The notes under the pieces are model-generated. The model was given only the letters and a program-made list of their open reading frames with translations. It was not told where the DNA came from and ran no database searches. Positions 56,032 through 63,958 of a stretch of DNA of 64,000 nucleotides are shown here, in pieces. Source of the stretch: Sphingobacterium spiritivorum (lineage in GTDB: Bacteria > Bacteroidota > Bacteroidia > Sphingobacteriales > Sphingobacteriaceae); the NCBI RefSeq assembly GCF_016725325.1, contig NZ_CP068083.1:558001-622000 (forward strand), given 5' to 3'. Within the stretch, counting starts at the first letter, position 1; every line of letters begins with the position of its first letter. A program made the translations under genes and the position numbers.

Positions 56032-56526
56032 TTAGTTCATAATTGTAATGATTGCCTCTTTATTTTTTGTAGCCTCTGCAAAAACATTTTGTAATGTCAA
56101 AAATCCATCAGCCAGATAATCAAAAGCATCATCCCCTTCGTCCCAAATGATCGGATAAATTTCTAATTCGTTCATTTTTTCAGGGTTGAATCTTTGTTTT
56201 AAATCAGCAATTGTAATTGCCGAAATTTCACCATTTAATTCAGCAACCTGCTCTGCTGTCAAATAATGAGCGGGACCATAACCTAAATCCTGCTCTTCGT
56301 CAATAATTTGCCCGCTGAATAGAATTCTTACCAGATTGTGTTTTGCAGTAGCCAGACTTTGTCCGGTTAGTAAAAATATAATTCCATCCCAGGACTTGTC
56401 AATATCAACCAGATTTTCCGTGTCTTCTTCATCATTATAAATGCTGTCTTCTAATAATGAACTATCTTTTAAATACGCTTCAAGTTCAGACGTTGTCACT
56501 CGAAGCAAATTTGCTATCATACCCAT
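56032..56526 (-). CDS. DUF1877 (YfbM-like) protein
   Basis: The 164-aa protein has the family start MGMIANLLRVTTSELEAYL, then DKSWDGIIFLLTG, LGYGPAHYLTAEQVAELN and the C-terminal YPIIWDEGDDAFDYLADGF. Small cytosolic family of unknown role, seen in accessory regions. Follows the 56586 gene by about 60 bp. Confidence 0.85.
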   Translation of the reverse strand: MGMIANLLRVTTSELEAYLKDSSLLEDSIYNDEEDTENLVDIDKSWDGIIFLLTGQSLATAKHNLVRILFSGQIIDEEQDLGYGPAHYLTAEQVAELNGEISAITIADLKQRFNPEKMNELEIYPIIWDEGDDAFDYLADGFLTLQNVFAEATKNKEAIITIMN

Positions 56527-56585
56527 AAGTCAATTATCTTTGTTTAAAAATCTAAAATTTCTTTTTTATCACTACGATTTTATGT

Positions 56586-57212
56586 TTATTTTTTTTGATA
56601 GCTTATCATTTCAAATTCATAATTTTTGAAAATCCAACTATTTGCTAAATCTATTGCAACTTGTTCACTTATTCTTACTGCTGGATTTATTTCTTCTATG
56701 TCATCAATATTATGAGCTTTAAATCTTAAAGGTTTTGTTATGCTTTTTATATAGGAAACTACTTGCAGGTATAAGGGATATGATTTTGGTGAATGTAATT
56801 GTATGTCTTCGTATACAAAATACTTACCCTTTTCATCTTCTTTGTCTACACTTACGCCTTTTTGTAATGTAATTTGTACAGCCCAACCCTGAATTCGTAC
56901 AGCTTCTCTGTAGTGTGTCCAGTGCACCATATTTGCAGGATTGATTATAAAACCTATTGCGTCTTTAACATTCAAACTACATACAAAACTATTTACAGTA
57001 ATATGAGAAATACTACCTTGTTTCAAATAGTTTTTAGGCTGTTTGTCTGATGTTAATGAGTTGTAAAATTTTGTATATTCTTCTTGTATATCTTCGCCTC
57101 TTTGATGGTTAAATTCAATTTCTAATTCTCTACAATATTTTACAAAATCTCTAAATTCATTCGGACATAATATAAAACTTAACTTCCAAAAACCGTTTTT
57201 AATTGTTCCCAT
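56586..57212 (-). CDS. Unknown protein
   Basis: The 208-aa cytosolic protein has no motif I recognise. Its sequence is AT-rich and Lys/Ile/Tyr-rich (for example GKYFVYEDIQLHSPKSYP). Part of the cassette-like series; a structured repeat lies immediately upstream (57243-57383). No function assigned. Confidence 0.65.
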   Translation of the reverse strand: MGTIKNGFWKLSFILCPNEFRDFVKYCRELEIEFNHQRGEDIQEEYTKFYNSLTSDKQPKNYLKQGSISHITVNSFVCSLNVKDAIGFIINPANMVHWTHYREAVRIQGWAVQITLQKGVSVDKEDEKGKYFVYEDIQLHSPKSYPLYLQVVSYIKSITKPLRFKAHNIDDIEEINPAVRISEQVAIDLANSWIFKNYEFEMISYQKK

Positions 57213-57242
57213 ATTTTTCTTCGTCAGATTTGTTTTGTATTA

Positions 57243-57383
57243 CCCATAACGTTTCGGGGCTTGGTGATAGTGCGTGATTTCAGAAAACTAAACTGTCAAC
57301 CAACACGAATTTACAATAGAAGCAGGAAGTTTCAATTAACGAAGTCAGCTCTATTGCACCAGACGTGTATTACCGCCAGTTAT
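57243..57383. repeat. Inverted-repeat-bounded intergenic element 1
   Basis: Left end ATAACGTTTCGGGGC and right end GCACCAGACGT are imperfect inverted repeats about 120 bp apart. GGTGATAGTG inside the left end is shared with the element at 59.3 kb. It follows directly after the stop of the 57380 gene, as a cassette-end recombination site would. attC-like nature is inference; the classical core is not clear. Confidence 0.5.
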
Positions 57384-58330
57384 TTTTTTTCGCATCTGTT
57401 CTCAATTACGTTTAATAGTCTGTCTTGAAAGTCCGTTAGTATTATGCCGCCCCAAAATTTTCCATAAAAATTGATTGTTGAAGTCAACTGATAACTTGAA
57501 GAAAGAGTCAATTTTACTCGCCCATTTTTTAATTCGGTCAGTTCGTAGGTTGCGTCAACAAAGTTGAAATAGTTACCATTTAGTACATGTTGGTCAAATA
57601 CTTTTTGTCGAACCGTTAAAGGATCAATTTTTATGTCGAAGGAAACTTTCTTATTCTCTTCAAATTTCGTGATTGTTTCAATGAACATTAAGCCACCTTC
57701 AAAATTCCCTATTCTTTGTCCGCCAAGTCTTTTTTTGTCTACAGTTGCACTTATTGGTCGGGGAATTCCGATTGAATTGAAAAATCCTGAATTATATTCT
57801 TTCCGATCAATTGTCTGAACTTCTACAATATTATTCCAAATTTTTTCAGGTGTTGCATCAATAATAACTTCACTTTTTACATTGTAAATTTTAGTAGGAC
57901 TTTTTATGTATTCTTCAATTGGTGCAAATAGAAAGGGTAGTAAAACCAAGGTCAATAGTTTTCCTTTACTTTTTTGTCTGTTAATTTGAAATATCCTATA
58001 AATCAATGCTCCAATTGTTCCTAAAATAAAAAAAGGTGCTGCCAGAACCAACAAGCAAATGAAGTCTTCAATACCAAATAAGAACATTGTCAAAAAGAAA
58101 GTCGAAACTGTCAGCCAAGGAATAAAAATAATGTTCTTGTACGATTTGAGTTTGTCATTGTCAGCAAACATTAAAGGAATAATTCCCAAAATTGTCGGAA
58201 TGATAAACAGATAAGTCACCGAAGCTAAAGTTGCTTTTTGTCCGAACACCAACCTTGTCACGAGTCCATATGCGATACCGAGAGTAATCCCTGTAATTAG
58301 TAGTCCATATCTTTGTTTCAGTCGTGTCAT
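57380..58330 (-). CDS. Membrane protein with C-terminal SRPBCC-like domain
   Basis: About 316 aa from the ATG at 58330 (MTRLKQRYGLL); a start at 58357 would begin inside the neighbouring repeat. Four TM segments (~8-28, ~35-58, ~68-90, ~95-118) are followed by a domain (~150-316) with SEVIIDATPEKIWNNIVEV and a FEENKKVSFDIKIDPL strand. This matches polyketide-cyclase/START-like SRPBCC folds. Possible lipid or ligand binding; function unknown. Confidence 0.75.
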   Translation of the reverse strand: MTRLKQRYGLLITGITLGIAYGLVTRLVFGQKATLASVTYLFIIPTILGIIPLMFADNDKLKSYKNIIFIPWLTVSTFFLTMFLFGIEDFICLLVLAAPFFILGTIGALIYRIFQINRQKSKGKLLTLVLLPFLFAPIEEYIKSPTKIYNVKSEVIIDATPEKIWNNIVEVQTIDRKEYNSGFFNSIGIPRPISATVDKKRLGGQRIGNFEGGLMFIETITKFEENKKVSFDIKIDPLTVRQKVFDQHVLNGNYFNFVDATYELTELKNGRVKLTLSSSYQLTSTINFYGKFWGGIILTDFQDRLLNVIENRCEKK

Positions 58331-58355
58331 TTTACAATTAGTGGTAAATGGCCGC

Positions 58356-58460
58356 ATAGTGGCGAATTAGAATATAAAAACTTTCAATTTTGCACTAACC
58401 TAAGCAACGGCCTTTTACTATTTTCTAAATTTATGAAAAAAGGAGAAACTTTCAATTTCT
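58356..58460. repeat. Intergenic 105-nt repeat, copy 1
   Basis: Same length and roughly 85% identical by eye to 59301-59405. It contains ACTTTCAATTT twice and lies within a larger dyad (GGTAAATGGC on the left, GCCATTTTATGA on the right, to about 58484). Sits between the stop of the SMI1/KNR4 gene and the start of the next gene. Confidence 0.65.
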
Positions 58461-58507
58461 CCCTTAAACCGCCATTTTATGAAATCCTCATAATTAGCAG
58501 TAGCGTT

Positions 58508-59272
58508 TCAGAGTCTGTTTTGCAGTTCTTCAATTTCCAGCGTTAGCCATTCATTATACCAGGCGTCAAATTTTTGTCTGTTCCCGTTTTTATCTAAAAC
58601 GGGAGCAACTCCTCCCCAATTATCGCGAAAATCAATCCAGATCTCACCTTTACAATTTCCGGATATTACAATGAAATAGTATTCTCCGCAACCAATTCCA
58701 CAAATGGGTAAAACTCCATTTACTTCAATTTTTTCATAGTATTCATTTCGGGGATTCTCTCCGTTTATGGCTATAAATTTTTCAAATTCCTCGTTAGTTG
58801 GCTCCCTTAGTTGAAAAAGATCATTTTTAAACTCGCTGGTATACTTTTCAAACCAGTTGGTGAATTTCTTATACAAATATTCCCAGTTTTCTACGTTATA
58901 TTCCTCTTCAAATTGAAATGTATTTTCCAGGTCTGTTATGGTGTCATCAAAAATAAAACAATGTTCTTTGTCAAATGTCACTTTTAAAATTCCGAGATCC
59001 GGCCCAATTCCGGCATCATCCCAAGTGCTTCCGGTTCCATTTCCAATTTCAGTAAGAAAAAGTTTATATTCAACCGGTAGCTGCACATTATTGTTGTGCT
59101 CGAAGTCACTAATTATATCTTCGTCAAGAGGCGGGTTTAGAGACTTAAAAATTGCATTCTTTTGTTCAGCAGATAATTGATTTTTATCAACAAACTTTTC
59201 AATTAGTTCATGATAACGTCTTAAGTTAGATTTAATTTCTTCAATCAATATTTTACTATGATTTTTCTGCAT
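58508..59272 (-). CDS. SMI1/KNR4 (SUKH) family protein
   Basis: The 254-aa protein has the SUKH pattern: PLDEDIISDFEHNNNVQLPV, YKLFLTEIGNGTG, then GIGPDLGILKV and the late CGIGCGEYYFIVISG with WIDFRDNWGG. SUKH proteins are common immunity proteins of toxin systems in bacteria. No toxin gene is adjacent, so this would be an orphan immunity gene. Bounded on both sides by copies of the 105-nt repeat. Confidence 0.83.
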   Translation of the reverse strand: MQKNHSKILIEEIKSNLRRYHELIEKFVDKNQLSAEQKNAIFKSLNPPLDEDIISDFEHNNNVQLPVEYKLFLTEIGNGTGSTWDDAGIGPDLGILKVTFDKEHCFIFDDTITDLENTFQFEEEYNVENWEYLYKKFTNWFEKYTSEFKNDLFQLREPTNEEFEKFIAINGENPRNEYYEKIEVNGVLPICGIGCGEYYFIVISGNCKGEIWIDFRDNWGGVAPVLDKNGNRQKFDAWYNEWLTLEIEELQNRL

Positions 59273-59300
59273 ATTGCGTAAAACAGGGCGTGTATTGGTG

Positions 59301-59405
59301 ATAGTGACGGATTAGAAAGTGAAAACTTTCAATCTTGAACTAACCTAAAAAAACAACCTTTTATTATTTTTTAAATTTATAAAAAAAGAGAAACCTTCAA
59401 TTTCT
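59301..59405. repeat. Intergenic 105-nt repeat, copy 2
   Basis: Pairs with 58356-58460. Its outer dyad is CGTGTATTGG (about 59289-59298) with CCAATACG (about 59425-59432). It lies upstream of the SMI1/KNR4 gene; no gene precedes it, so the next cassette on that side is missing or lost. Confidence 0.65.
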
Positions 59406-59895
59406 ACATTATCCCTCCATTTCGCCAATACGATGTTATGTAAAGGCTTTTTTAGCACTATCTTCTTGATATTATGTTACTTTTATGAGCATAATATAAG
59501 TATGAAAATGGAGATTTTCTACTTTCAGCCATTCTTTGTTTCTATTTTCAACATTTTTTTTAACGAAGGTAATATACAAAACATTTCGCCAACCTTTCTT
59601 TATAGATGTATTTCACCCTACTGCCCCCAATATTATACAACGAACTACATTTTAACAGCTTACAATAAATACCATAAGCTAAAATGAAACAATCGCTACA
59701 AATAAATTATTATCCGTATATGGATAACGAAACACACTGAAAACATTTGAAAAAAGTTGATATTATGAATGATTTTTCATACACTTAGTTACGACAAGTG
59801 AAAGATAATTCTAGCTGAATTAAACAACTCTATGGTATAAGCTTTACTGAATTGTACATTTTAATTAAACTGATGTGTTTTTCAGCATAACATAA
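59406..59895. other. AT-rich gene-free spacer
   Basis: About 490 bp between the repeat and the Fic operator repeats. Short open frames exist but none has protein-like composition. I see no RNA gene. Confidence 0.5.
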
Positions 59896-59979
59896 TTTAA
59901 TAAAAACATCACAACAATATTTAATAAATTTGTCACGTCTACATTTAATAAAAATAACACAACAGTGTTTAATAAATTT
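59896..59979 (+). promoter_or_regulatory. Two 36-bp direct repeats in the Fic promoter (candidate operators)
   Basis: Copies at 59896-59931 and 59944-59979 match at 32 of 36 positions. Each starts TTTAATAAAAA and ends TTTAATAAATTT with CACAACA in the centre. They sit 48 bp apart start to start, the second ending 8 bp before the Fic ATG and touching its AAGGA ribosome site (59982-59986). The position suggests autoregulation, as AbiEi-type antitoxins do. Repeats seen; binding inferred. Confidence 0.6.
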
Positions 59980-59987
59980 ATAAGGAT

Positions 59988-61547
59988 ATGGCAACACCAC
60001 GCGAACGATTTGTAGAAGCTCTAAAATTCTTACAGGATTTACAGGACAAAGGTATTACAGGTATTCATACTGATGATATGCCAAATCGGAAATATCGTGA
60101 GATACTTTCGAAAAATGGCTTTATAAGAGAAGTAGCAAAAGGATGGTATATATCCACTAGTCCGGAAGAAAAGGATGGGGAAACGACTGCCTGGTATAGC
60201 TCTTATTGGGATTTTATTACTGTATTTCTGGAAAGAAGGTATGGTAATAATTGGTGTCTCTCCGCCGATCAGTCGCTATTATTACATGCAGGAAATCAGT
60301 CGGTACCACAGCAATTGCTTGTCCGTTCGCCTAAAGGAAACAATAACCCTACATCATTCCCGCATAACACTTCATTGTTCAATATACGTGGAGAACTACC
60401 ATCGACAGATCAGCTCATTGTAACTCCAAATGGTATCCGGATATACACCCTACAATCAGCATTGATCTACAGTTCTCCCATTACATATACCCGTTACGCC
60501 ATTGATGCTCGTACAGCACTGTCACTTATCCGGGATGCTTCTGAGGTTTTACCTATACTGCTAGAGAAGGGGCATACTACTTTGGCCGGACGACTTGCTG
60601 GAGCTTTCCGGAATATTGACAGAGAAAAGATAGCTGATCAAATCATGGATACCTTTAAGCAGGCGGACTATGATATCCGCGAAGAAGATCCTTTTGAGAG
60701 CAAACTGGACCTCAAGTTACCTGTCCGCGAGCGCTCGCCTTATGCCAATCGTATACGTCTGATGTGGATACAAATGCGTGAAATTGTGATCAAACACTTT
60801 CCTCCTTTACCTGGCATTCCTGCCGACCACGATACGTTTATAAAAAACATAGATGACATCTATATGACAGATGCCTACCATTCATTATCGATTGAGCGTT
60901 ACCTCGTAACGCCCGAACTTATTGCCAAGGTCAGTTCAGGAGAATGGAGTGTTAAGGAAAATGAAGAAGACCGCAAACAACGTGATGCGATGGCTGCCAG
61001 AGGTTATTATCAGGCTTTTCTATCGGTAAAAGAGAGTATAAAAGCTATATTACTAGGAAAAAATGCCGGCAGACAGGTAGATATGGATCATTCAAAATGG
61101 TACAGAGAATTGTTTGACCCAAGTGTAACTGCCGGACTCCTCACAGCCTCTGATCTGGCTGGATATCGTAACCATCAGGTATATATAGGAAATTCCAAAC
61201 ATGTACCGCTTAACGTAGATGCGATGAGAGATGCAATGCCCATATTATTTGAATTGCTGGAAGAAGAACCCGAAGCTTCAGTAAGAGCCCTTTTAGGGCA
61301 TTTCATATTTGTATTCATTCATCCTTACATGGACGGCAATGGACGTATAGGACGGTTCATGATGAATGTTATGCTGGCTTCTGGCGGTTATCCATGGACA
61401 GTGATACCCGTCGAACGGAGAGATGAATATATGCAAGCACTTGAAAAAGCAAGTGTAGAGCAGGATATTACTCCATTTGCCGTTTTAGTTGGCTACTTGG
61501 TGAATGAGGCAATGAAAGGAAAAGCTGTAGCTAAGTTACCAGTATAG
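59988..61547 (+). CDS. Fic protein fused to AbiEi-like N-terminal winged-helix region
   Basis: The 519-aa protein has residues ~1-60 resembling the winged helix of AbiEi-type antitoxins (IHTDDMPNRKYREILSKNGF, then REVAKGWYI). The part to ~190 (WCLSADQSLLLHAGNQSVP) also follows AbiEi-like order. The Fic domain occupies ~290-510 with the full motif HPYMDGNGRIGR (His445 to Arg456). A possible inhibitory helix SLSIER contains Ser299 and Glu303, but Arg replaces the usual Gly/Asn. Fic enzymes AMPylate or otherwise modify target proteins. Preceded by direct repeats, suggesting a self-regulated toxin-antitoxin-like gene. Confidence 0.88.
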   Translation: MATPRERFVEALKFLQDLQDKGITGIHTDDMPNRKYREILSKNGFIREVAKGWYISTSPEEKDGETTAWYSSYWDFITVFLERRYGNNWCLSADQSLLLHAGNQSVPQQLLVRSPKGNNNPTSFPHNTSLFNIRGELPSTDQLIVTPNGIRIYTLQSALIYSSPITYTRYAIDARTALSLIRDASEVLPILLEKGHTTLAGRLAGAFRNIDREKIADQIMDTFKQADYDIREEDPFESKLDLKLPVRERSPYANRIRLMWIQMREIVIKHFPPLPGIPADHDTFIKNIDDIYMTDAYHSLSIERYLVTPELIAKVSSGEWSVKENEEDRKQRDAMAARGYYQAFLSVKESIKAILLGKNAGRQVDMDHSKWYRELFDPSVTAGLLTASDLAGYRNHQVYIGNSKHVPLNVDAMRDAMPILFELLEEEPEASVRALLGHFIFVFIHPYMDGNGRIGRFMMNVMLASGGYPWTVIPVERRDEYMQALEKASVEQDITPFAVLVGYLVNEAMKGKAVAKLPV

Positions 61548-61555
61548 TTTTTTAT

Positions 61556-61596
61556 GTTAGCCAAAGCTTCTGTGTTAAACAGAAGCTTTGGCTAAC
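61556..61596. repeat. Perfect 17-bp inverted repeat after fic
   Basis: GTTAGCCAAAGCTTCTG and CAGAAGCTTTGGCTAAC flank a 7-nt loop, starting 9 bp after the Fic stop. There is no T-run on the plus strand, so it is not a textbook terminator. It may still end or stabilise the fic mRNA. Confidence 0.65.
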
Positions 61597-61862
61597 AGGA
61601 AAAAGGATTGACGATATTGTCCTTCCTTTTTGCATGTCTAACTTTGTATTAAATGTTTTAGATCCGAATCCTTATTAATCTGTTCCAGTTTTCTTAAAAA
61701 GGTCACCGTCGAACAAACAATTGAGACATTGGAACATTAAAGTATCCTTGTGAACTATGGAGAAGCAGTTCTCAGACACAATATCCTCCAACAATTCGGT
61801 ATGATCCTTTTTTTGTTTTCAAATCTGTCTAAAGCAAGCTTGACAAATTCTGAAAACAAAAA

Positions 61863-61887
61863 AAGCTCTCCGTTAAACAGAGAGCTT
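61863..61887 (-). terminator. Second hairpin terminator of the tRNA region
   Basis: AAGCTCTC and GAGAGCTT form an 8-bp stem with a 9-nt loop. On the minus strand it is followed by a run of T. It follows the tRNA 3'-end fragment at 61898-61914, repeating the tRNA-then-terminator order. Confidence 0.6.
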
Positions 61888-61897
61888 CGATTTTATT

Positions 61898-61914
61898 GTC
61901 GGGGTGGCAGGATT
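61898..61914 (-). repeat. 17-bp duplicate of the tRNA-Pro 3' end
   Basis: GTCGGGGTGGCAGGATT is identical to 62027-62043, the 3' end of tRNA-Pro with flank. The rest of the tRNA is not conserved, and no 5' acceptor arm is visible. It may be an integration footprint (att site) or tRNA remnant. Confidence 0.65.
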
Positions 61915-61997
61915 GGCTCAGCCCCTCTCGCCCCAAACACAATCCCTGAGCCTCCTGCGGATCGAACCAACGGTTCTCATCCCGCCGAAAACAAAAA

Positions 61998-62023
61998 AAA
62001 GCCCTGACTTTCGTCAGAGCTTT
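61998..62023 (-). terminator. Intrinsic terminator of tRNA-Pro
   Basis: The minus-strand stem AAAGCTCTGAC / GTCAGGGCTTT has a GAAA tetraloop followed by eight or more T. It lies 5 bp after the tRNA. Confidence 0.8.
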
Positions 62024-62027
62024 TCAG

Positions 62028-62101
62028 TCGGGGTGGCAGGATTCGAACCTACGACCTCCACATCCCAAATGTGGCGCGATACCGGGCTACGCTACACCCC
62101 G
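62028..62101 (-). tRNA. tRNA-Pro (anticodon TGG)
   Basis: A 74-nt cloverleaf reads on the minus strand. Acceptor arms CGGGGTG and CACCCCG pair. The D-arm region is AGCGTAGCCCGGT. The anticodon stem CCACA/TGTGG surrounds loop TTTGGGA with anticodon TGG. The T-arm contains GGTTCGAATCC. The discriminator base is A and CCA is not encoded. Transcribed toward the 61.9-kb terminators. Confidence 0.95.
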
Positions 62102-62257
62102 AAAAGGTATCACCTTTATTTTCTGTGGCACAAATATACGGCGAAAAACCATTTTGTCAAATATTTTTTGACTTCTCGGCCAAATATATCTGTAACCCAC
62201 TCATAACGAACTTTATTAAATATTATTTACATCTTATATAATACCCGCAAAATTGTG

Positions 62258-62265
62258 TACTTTTG
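62258..62265 (+). promoter_or_regulatory. Promoter -7 box of rplS
   Basis: TACTTTTG matches TAnnTTTG, about 117 bp upstream of rplS, leaving a leader of roughly 110 nt. The -33 box is not clear. Confidence 0.4.
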
Positions 62266-62381
62266 TATCCGAAATACAAGAACTCAACTTTTTGAAAAAA
62301 GTATTTTTGAAATTGAAAAAAAAGCTGTAATATTGCATTCCGATTTTTACAGGACAAAATCGTTATTAATTACTCGAAATC

Positions 62382-62729
62382 ATGGATTTAGTAAAATTTG
62401 TAGAAGAACAAGCGGTTACGAAAAACGAAATTCCCGCTTTCAAAGCAGGAGATACCATCAGCGTTCATTATAAAATTCGCGAAGGAAACAAAGAGCGTGT
62501 GCAAGTGTACCAAGGTGTGGTGATCCAATTAAACAGCGAAGGTACTAATGCAACTTTCACCGTACGTAAAATCTCTAACGGTATTGGTGTTGAGCGTATT
62601 TTCCCTGTAAATTCCCCTAACATTGACCAAATTGTAGTAAATAGCTACGGTAAAGTTCGTCGTGCGAAATTATTTTATTTACGCGATCGTACTGGTAAAG
62701 CTGCTCGTATCAAAACAAGACGAGTATAA
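62382..62729 (+). CDS. rplS: 50S ribosomal protein L19
   Basis: The 115-aa protein is typical bacterial L19: [51 protein letters not shown] and the end [20 protein letters not shown]. Start is at 62382. Single gene with a strong terminator; L19 lies at the 30S-50S interface. Confidence 0.98.
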   Translation: MDLVKFVEEQAVTKNEIPAFKAGDTISVHYKIREGNKERVQVYQGVVIQLNSEGTNATFTVRKISNGIGVERIFPVNSPNIDQIVVNSYGKVRRAKLFYLRDRTGKAARIKTRRV

Positions 62730-62748
62730 TTATTTACTCAACGAACAT

Positions 62749-62783
62749 AAAAAAGGCTTTGAAGATACTTCAAAGCCTTTTTT
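62749..62783. terminator. Bidirectional terminator between rplS and the aldo/keto reductase
   Basis: A perfect 16-bp stem AAAAAAGGCTTTGAAG / CTTCAAAGCCTTTTTT with a 3-nt loop. A/T runs on both sides serve rplS (plus) and the convergent reductase (minus, stop at 62807). Confidence 0.9.
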
Positions 62784-62806
62784 ATGTTTACTTTACTGTA
62801 CCCGGA

Positions 62807-63796
62807 TTAATATTCGGATACAAATGGCTTGGTCTGCATAATATCGTCGATCTGCGTTAACACCTCCGGTGTCAGTAACGGCAATACCTCCAGTGCTTTC
62901 AGATTTTCCAGCAACTGACTCTCCTTGGTCGCACCTAAGATAGCCGTAGTGACATTTGGATTGCGGACACACCAGGCAATCGCCAATGTAGGCAACGACA
63001 CACCCAACTGCACCGCCAGTTTACCCAACTCCTCTACCCTGTTCAGTTTATCCTGTGCCAGTGCTCTGTCTTTAAGCCAGCCATAGCCTTCCAGTGCCAG
63101 ACGCGAATCTTCCGGTATACCGTTATTATACTTTCCGGTTAGCAAACCCGAAGCCAGCGGACTCCAGATCGTAGTTCCCATACCCAGATTCTTAAAGATA
63201 GTCAGGTAATCCGCCTCCATCTTCTGGCGGTTAAACAAGTTATACTCCGGTTGTTCGACGGCAGGAGCTTCCAGTCCCAGTCTACCTGCTGCAGCATGTG
63301 CTTCTACAATCTCCGCAGCAGACCACTCACTCGTACCCCAATACAGAATCTTACCCTGCTGAATCAGCGTATTCATAGTACGCACCACCTCTTCAATCGG
63401 CACATTCTTATCCGGACGATGGCAATAATACAAATCCAGATACTCCACCTGCAGGCGTGTCAGCGCCTCATGGCAGGCCTCCGTAAGATGCTTACGGCTC
63501 AATCCATGCTGATTAGGTTTTTTATCCGCACCCTTCCAGCCAAAAAAAGCCTTGCTGGATACGACATAAGATGAACGGTCCCAATCCTTCTGCTTCAGGA
63601 TACGTCCCATCATCTCCTCCGACAAGCCGTTGGAATAAACCTCTGCATTATCAAAAAAATTGATCCCCGCATCATAAGCCACAGACATAAGGCGATCATT
63701 CTGCTGATCATCCGTCTGACGGGCAAAAGTCACCCAGGATCCGAAGGAAAGCACACTCAGTTGGAGCCCCGTCTTTCCCATTCTTCTATATTCCAT
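62807..63796 (-). CDS. Aldo/keto reductase (Kv-beta/YghZ-like)
   Basis: The 329-aa TIM-barrel NADPH reductase has the catalytic tetrad Asp49, Tyr54, Lys82 and His126 (DLYYCHRPDK). The cofactor end AILGATKESQLLENLKAL is characteristic. Close to the voltage-gated K-channel beta-subunit branch. Reduces aldehydes or ketones; physiological substrate unknown. Convergent with rplS. Confidence 0.95.
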   Translation of the reverse strand: MEYRRMGKTGLQLSVLSFGSWVTFARQTDDQQNDRLMSVAYDAGINFFDNAEVYSNGLSEEMMGRILKQKDWDRSSYVVSSKAFFGWKGADKKPNQHGLSRKHLTEACHEALTRLQVEYLDLYYCHRPDKNVPIEEVVRTMNTLIQQGKILYWGTSEWSAAEIVEAHAAAGRLGLEAPAVEQPEYNLFNRQKMEADYLTIFKNLGMGTTIWSPLASGLLTGKYNNGIPEDSRLALEGYGWLKDRALAQDKLNRVEELGKLAVQLGVSLPTLAIAWCVRNPNVTTAILGATKESQLLENLKALEVLPLLTPEVLTQIDDIMQTKPFVSEY

Positions 63797-63958
63797 AAAA
63801 ACTATCTAATTTATATACGTACTAAAGTTATACTTTCAGACTGATATTTGGGAAAAAGAGTTCTAAAATTTAGTTGCAACATTTCTTTTACAGAATGGCC
63901 AGAATTTCGTTGCTAAAACAATTTACTTTAACTTCAACATTTATTATTAGCCCTATAC

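Noticed and set aside
55066..59432. Proven integron
   Set aside because: No integrase in the window and the classical attC core is not clear; reported only as a lead.
61904..62206. Plus-strand open frame across the tRNA
   Set aside because: It reads through antisense of tRNA-Pro and terminators, a known source of false proteins.
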